64,000 bases of DNA from JADJWR01 sp964509545. Lineage in GTDB: Bacteria > Pseudomonadota > Gammaproteobacteria > Burkholderiales > Burkholderiaceae_F. How positions within the stretch are numbered: the first letter of the stretch is position 1; the number at the start of each line of letters is the position of its first letter. The stretch lies in contig CAZDXQ010000001.1 in assembly GCA_964509545.1 (NCBI GenBank), positions 186,001 to 250,000 of the forward strand. The letters are read 5' to 3'. The notes below the pieces were generated by a model. The model saw nothing but the letters and a program-made list of their open reading frames with translations, searched no databases and was not told the origin of the DNA. Positions 59,132 to 64,000 of the stretch are shown one piece after another. A program made the translations under genes and the position numbers.

Positions 59132-59796
59132 CAGCGGGTCTCCAGCGCGCGGCGCCGGCTCAGCAGGCGCGCGTCACCGATCCGGCAGGCTTCGCTTTCC
59201 GACGGGCGGCCGGCCTCGTACGCGGCCAGCGACAACACGCCGGCATTGAGCCCTTCCGGCGCCGCGCCCTGCCGCGGCCGCACCGGATAGCCCCAGCCGG
59301 CCAGTTCGAGCACCGCCAGTTCGACGACCTGCGGCAGGCGCCCGCGCACGCTGTCGCTGAGGCTGCCGCCGAAGTCCGACAGCCGTTCGGGCTGCACGCC
59401 GATCAGCGTCAGCCGCGGCGGAAAGCGTCCCTGCAGGTCGGCGATCGACAGCAGTTCCTGGAAGCTCTGCTGGTGCAGGCTCATCTTGGTCGCCGCCCAC
59501 GCCGGCACCTCGCGGTCGCGCAGTACGCGCAGGTCGCCGGGCGCAAGTCCGAAGTCGATCGCGTCGAACACCAGCACCGCGCCATGGCTGACGACCGGTT
59601 CGAGGAGATTGAGTCCCTGCGTCCCGCCGTCGATCAGGTCCACCCCGGCCGGCATTTCGTACGCCGTGTGCAGCGCTTCGACCGCACGCACGCCAAATCC
59701 GTCGTCGGCCCACAGGACGTTGCCGATGCCGAGCACCAGCGCACCGGCGACCGTCGGGCCGGGCGCCGCAGCCGTGTCACTGTTGACGTTACTCAT
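59131..59796 (-). CDS. hupD: Hydrogenase maturation endopeptidase HupD
   Basis: A 221-residue nickel-dependent protease that removes the C-terminal peptide of HupL. It has the LGIGNVLWADDGFGVRA motif with the metal-binding Asp/Glu region, DGGTQGL, and FDAIDFGLAPGDL. The C-terminus is longer than in E. coli HyaD. The start at 59796 lies 36 bases after an FNR-type dyad. Confidence 0.93.
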   Translation of the reverse strand: MSNVNSDTAAAPGPTVAGALVLGIGNVLWADDGFGVRAVEALHTAYEMPAGVDLIDGGTQGLNLLEPVVSHGAVLVFDAIDFGLAPGDLRVLRDREVPAWAATKMSLHQQSFQELLSIADLQGRFPPRLTLIGVQPERLSDFGGSLSDSVRGRLPQVVELAVLELAGWGYPVRPRQGAAPEGLNAGVLSLAAYEAGRPSESEACRIGDARLLSRRRALETR

Positions 59797-60269
59797 GAAG
59801 GCGAAGCGTTACGCATACCGTTTCGGTCGACTTGATGAAACTCAACGACGAGTCAGGCTGTCGTCGCGATTTCGCGTATGCCCTGAGTCGTCGCAGGGCC
59901 TTGTCATCGCGTCCGCGGCCACCTGCGCCGGCTGCGCGGCTGCCGAGCCGTGGCGGCCGCCGTCGCGCTCGTCGCACCGAGCATGCGGGCCGAGCCGCGG
60001 ACGAAGGCGAAAGCGGTTTGCGCCGCCCTTCGGCGAGTTCATTGCAATCAGGGATTCGGCGGCACCGCCGCAGGTCGCATCGATCTCCGCATGGCGCAGA
60101 TCGGCCGGGCCGCATGCAGACCCCTTGTCCGACAAGTTTGGTCGTGAAAGCCGGCCAGTTGCCGCGACGGCGCCACCCGCGCGAAGCAGCGCGAGCCGTC
60201 GATCGGGCAGATCGACGCCGGGTCAGAACATCGCGCCCGCCACCGGGCCGGCGCCGGAATCGCTTGCCG
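59797..60269. other. Gap between hupD and the HigA-like gene
   Basis: 473 bases with no convincing gene. It holds an FNR-type dyad next to hupD (59832-59845) and a small inverted repeat GTCGATC-N5-GATCGAC at 60198-60216. Frames in it are Arg-rich and resemble no toxin or other family known to me. In related hup operons hupC and hupD are normally close together, so this gap and the HigA-like gene look like an interruption of the operon. Confidence 0.45.
59832..59845 (-). promoter_or_regulatory. FNR/ANR-like dyad upstream of hupD
   Basis: TTGATGAAACTCAA matches TTGAT-N4-ATCAA at nine of ten positions. Its centre is about 42 bases upstream of the hupD ATG. FNR-type control of hydrogenase accessory genes is known in rhizobia, so a second promoter for hupDFGHIJK-hyp is plausible. 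Confidence 0.5.
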
Positions 60270-60620
60270 CTACAGACCCAGCCGCTTCGCCGCTTCGTAC
60301 AGGTCCCAGTCGCACTGCAGTTGCATCCAGAACGTCGCTTCGTTTCCGAAGTAACGCGACAGACGAACCGCGGTGTCGGCGGTGATGCCGCGGTGGCCGC
60401 GGATCAGCTCGTTGACCCGCCGGCGGGAGATGCCAAGCGCCGTGGCCAGGCCCTGCTGCGTGATGCCGAGCGGCTTGAGAAAACGGGTGTCGAGAAAATA
60501 GCCCGGGTGCACCGGCGCGCGCCGGCTGGCCAGGCGGGGCGTGCGCGGCGCGCGCGACGGCCCCGCTGCCGCGGGTCTGCGCGCTGCCGTCTTGGTGCGC
60601 GCCATGGCATTCATCATCAT
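60270..60620 (-). CDS. HigA-type antitoxin / XRE-family regulator
   Basis: A 116-residue protein. The first 35 or so residues are basic and low in complexity. The rest is a HigA/VapI-like helix-turn-helix domain: PGYFLDTRFLKPLGITQQGLA, then ISRRRVNELIRGHRGITADTAVRLSRYFG, and a WMQLQCDWDLYEAAK tail that closely fits HigA proteins. No HigB toxin is seen: the gene upstream is hupC (4 bases away) and the gap downstream shows no toxin frame. It could be an orphan antitoxin reused as a regulator, or the remnant of a module inserted in the hup operon. The start is uncertain among ATG codons at 60620, 60617, 60614 and 60605. Confidence 0.8.
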   Translation of the reverse strand: MMMNAMARTKTAARRPAAAGPSRAPRTPRLASRRAPVHPGYFLDTRFLKPLGITQQGLATALGISRRRVNELIRGHRGITADTAVRLSRYFGNEATFWMQLQCDWDLYEAAKRLGL

Positions 60621-60624
60621 GAGG

Positions 60625-61323
60625 TCAGGGTTTCTGGACGCGCCAGCCGTTGACCATCGTGCTGATGATTGTCTCCTTGGTAAACACGTCCTGGCGCACC
60701 ACCATGTACATGTGCACCATCGAGAACAGGATCAGGTACCACATGCCGAGCCGGTGGTAGGTGTGCAGCTGCTGGCTGTCGCCCACCAGCGGCTGCAGCC
60801 ATGCGGTGAAGTACTGGTACTGCCAGCTCGCCATCCCGGCGCCTTCGCCGTACAGCGCGAAGCCGGACAGGATCATCCACACCGCGCCCAGCAGGTACAT
60901 GAAGAACATCGCAAAGGCGGCAAGCGGGTTGTGCCCTTCATAGCTGCCGGGATCCTTCTTCATGTACAGGTAGAAGAAGACGTCGTTGAAAAGCCCCTTC
61001 CAGAACTTCGCGGTGAACATCGACAACGGCACGAGGAAGATCTCGCGCGCGTACTTGTTGCCGACCAGCGCCCAGTACACGCGCAGCACGAAGAACACGG
61101 CGAAGATGTAGCCGGCGGAGAAGTGCAGGAAGCGGATGTAGCCGAACCAGAAGGTGTCGTAGGCCTCGCCACCGACTGCCGGCGGCGGCACGCCGATCAG
61201 GAATCCGGTGCCGATCAGCACGAACATCGCCAGCATCATCACCCAGTGCCATAGGCGCACCGGCGCTTCCCAGACGTAGATGGCGTGCGGCACGCCGCCT
61301 GCCGGCTTGCTGACTGCTGCCAT
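60625..61323 (-). CDS. hupC: NiFe-hydrogenase b-type cytochrome subunit HupC
   Basis: A 232-residue membrane protein with four spans and the histidines for two b hemes (for example in RLWHWVMM, in IRFLHFSAGYI and in LHTYHRLGMWYL). It anchors HupSL to the inner membrane and passes electrons from hydrogen to quinone. It follows hupL after 16 bases. A good ribosome site (AAGGAGGCC) precedes the ATG at 61323. Confidence 0.95.
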   Translation of the reverse strand: MAAVSKPAGGVPHAIYVWEAPVRLWHWVMMLAMFVLIGTGFLIGVPPPAVGGEAYDTFWFGYIRFLHFSAGYIFAVFFVLRVYWALVGNKYAREIFLVPLSMFTAKFWKGLFNDVFFYLYMKKDPGSYEGHNPLAAFAMFFMYLLGAVWMILSGFALYGEGAGMASWQYQYFTAWLQPLVGDSQQLHTYHRLGMWYLILFSMVHMYMVVRQDVFTKETIISTMVNGWRVQKP

Positions 61324-61339
61324 TGCGGCCTCCTTGTCT

Positions 61340-63133
<1,794 letters not shown>

Positions 63134-63148
63134 GGCGTGTTCCTCCGA

Positions 63149-64000
63149 CTAGGCCGTTGCCTTCGGCTTGTTGCTGGCAGCGCGCTGGATCGCGCCCACT
63201 GCCGCATGCGCGACGATCGCCGCGCCGACCACTCCGGCCGCCACCGCGCCGACCTTGTCGGCATTGGCCTCGACGCCGAAGTCCTTGATGTTGGTGAGCC
63301 GGTCGTAGAACGACCCTTTGTCCCAGAAGTCGTCTTCCGAGCAGCCGATGCAACCGTGGCCCGAGCCGATCGGGAAGCTGACGCCTTCGTTCCAGCGCGT
63401 GGTCGAGCAGGCGTTGTAGGTGGTCGGGCCCTTGCAGCCGACCTTGTACAGGCAGTAGCCGGCCCGCGCCCCGTAGTCGTCCCACTTCTCGACGAACTGG
63501 CCGGCGTCGAAATGCGGCCGCCGGTAGCACTTGTCGTGGATCCGCTGGCTGTAGAACATCTGCGGCCGGCCCTGGCGGTCCAGCGTCGGCAGGCGGTCGA
63601 AGGCGGCGACGTAGCTGACCACGCCGCTCATCACCTCGGCGATCGGCGGGCAGCCGGGCACCTTGATGATCGGCTTGTCCAGGATCACCTTGTCGACCGG
63701 CACGGCGCGGGTCGGGTTGGGTTTGGCGGCCTGCACACAGCCCCAGCTCGCGCAGGAGCCCCAGGCGATCACCGCCTTGGCGTGCTTGGCGTACTCCTTA
63801 AGGACCTCGACGAACGGCCGGCCGTAGTAGATGCAGTACATGCCGTCTTCGGCCAGCGGCGGGTTGCCCTCGACGGCGAGGATGTACTGGCCCTTGTACT
63901 TCTCGATCGTGTCGTGCGCGTTCTTGCGCAACTGGTCGCCGGCCGCCGCCGACAGCGTCATGTGGTAGTCGAGCGAGATCGTCGACAGCACGACGTCGCG
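63149..64000 (-). CDS. hupS: Uptake NiFe-hydrogenase small subunit HupS (5' part missing)
   Basis: The last 284 codons are present; the Tat signal and the first cluster cysteines lie beyond the right edge. The segment AWGSCASWGCVQAAKPNPT carries Cys at the spot (C120 in E. coli HyaA) where ordinary enzymes have Gly. This is one of the two extra cysteines of the proximal [4Fe-3S] cluster that gives oxygen tolerance. Further cluster ligands are visible in GCIGCSEDDFWD, and in the segments around CYRRPHF, GYCLYKVGCKG and NACSTTRWN. A C-terminal hydrophobic helix (about the last 45 residues) anchors it to HupC. Confidence 0.95.
   Translation of the reverse strand, partial: RDVVLSTISLDYHMTLSAAAGDQLRKNAHDTIEKYKGQYILAVEGNPPLAEDGMYCIYYGRPFVEVLKEYAKHAKAVIAWGSCASWGCVQAAKPNPTRAVPVDKVILDKPIIKVPGCPPIAEVMSGVVSYVAAFDRLPTLDRQGRPQMFYSQRIHDKCYRRPHFDAGQFVEKWDDYGARAGYCLYKVGCKGPTTYNACSTTRWNEGVSFPIGSGHGCIGCSEDDFWDKGSFYDRLTNIKDFGVEANADKVGAVAAGVVGAAIVAHAAVGAIQRAASNKPKATA

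Noticed and set aside
59842..60135. Possible HigB/RelE toxin partner of the HigA-like gene
   Set aside because: The frames in the gap lack RelE-type motifs, are Arg/Gly/Ala-rich and lie on the wrong side for higBA order.

Overview
This is a GC-rich window (roughly two thirds G+C) from a proteobacterium, most likely a betaproteobacterium of Rhodocyclales/Burkholderiales type. That placement rests on the gene content and operon orders (ccmABCDEFGHI, MtrAB/OmcA, a rhizobial-type hup-hyp cluster), not on a marker gene, so it is an inference. Almost every gene serves respiration: multiheme cytochromes, their heme-attachment machinery, iron and nickel supply, a V-type ATPase and an uptake hydrogenase.

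Layout. 1-3.7 kb: the start of a protoporphyrinogen oxidase gene, an extra ccmI-like gene and an octaheme nitrite reductase with CXXCK and Tyr-X-Cys active-site signatures and an upstream FNR-like box. 3.9-11.9 kb: a ferredoxin/flavin oxidoreductase divergent from a membrane protein, a 24-heme cytochrome, a 16-heme tandem-repeat cytochrome and a large outer-membrane protein. This looks like a second, large-cytochrome porin conduit. 11.9-19.4 kb: a complete System I cytochrome c maturation operon, ccmABCDEFGHI. 19.5-29.1 kb: an MtrB-like porin, an MtrA-like decaheme cytochrome, two OmcA/MtrC-family decaheme lipoproteins (one with a collagen-like stretch) and a secreted helix-hairpin-helix protein. 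29.5-38.2 kb: a ten-frame V-type ATPase operon on the plus strand. 38.3-40.4 kb: feoAB. 40.6-44.2 kb: a loose set of small cytochromes, including a frameshifted one and short heme-motif remnants. 44.5-44.6 kb: a probable structured small RNA. 44.8-64 kb: a Spy-like protein, nickel permease and NikR, hypX, hypE-D-C-F-B-A, hupK-J-I-H-G-F-D, a solitary HigA-type antitoxin, and hupC-L-S (the small subunit runs off the right edge).

How it fits together. Hydrogen or quinol oxidised at the inner membrane could feed NapC-type and periplasmic multiheme cytochromes, and from there either of two outer-membrane conduits or nitrite reduction. The Ccm operon would mature the many hemes (about 100 heme-binding motifs are encoded here). 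FeoAB would supply iron, while the nickel genes and Hyp/Hup proteins mature the hydrogenase, which carries an oxygen-tolerance cysteine. Three CRP/FNR-type 14-bp dyads, next to the nitrite reductase, the V-ATPase operon and hupD, suggest shared anaerobic control.

Points most worth a second look: the 24-heme/16-heme/porin cluster, the three-hairpin candidate RNA with an anti-Shine-Dalgarno loop at 44.5 kb, the 52-bp duplication of the hypD 3' end, two class I cytochromes with His in place of the axial Met, and the HigA-like gene inside the hydrogenase operon. No tRNA, rRNA, CRISPR array, insertion sequence or origin was seen.
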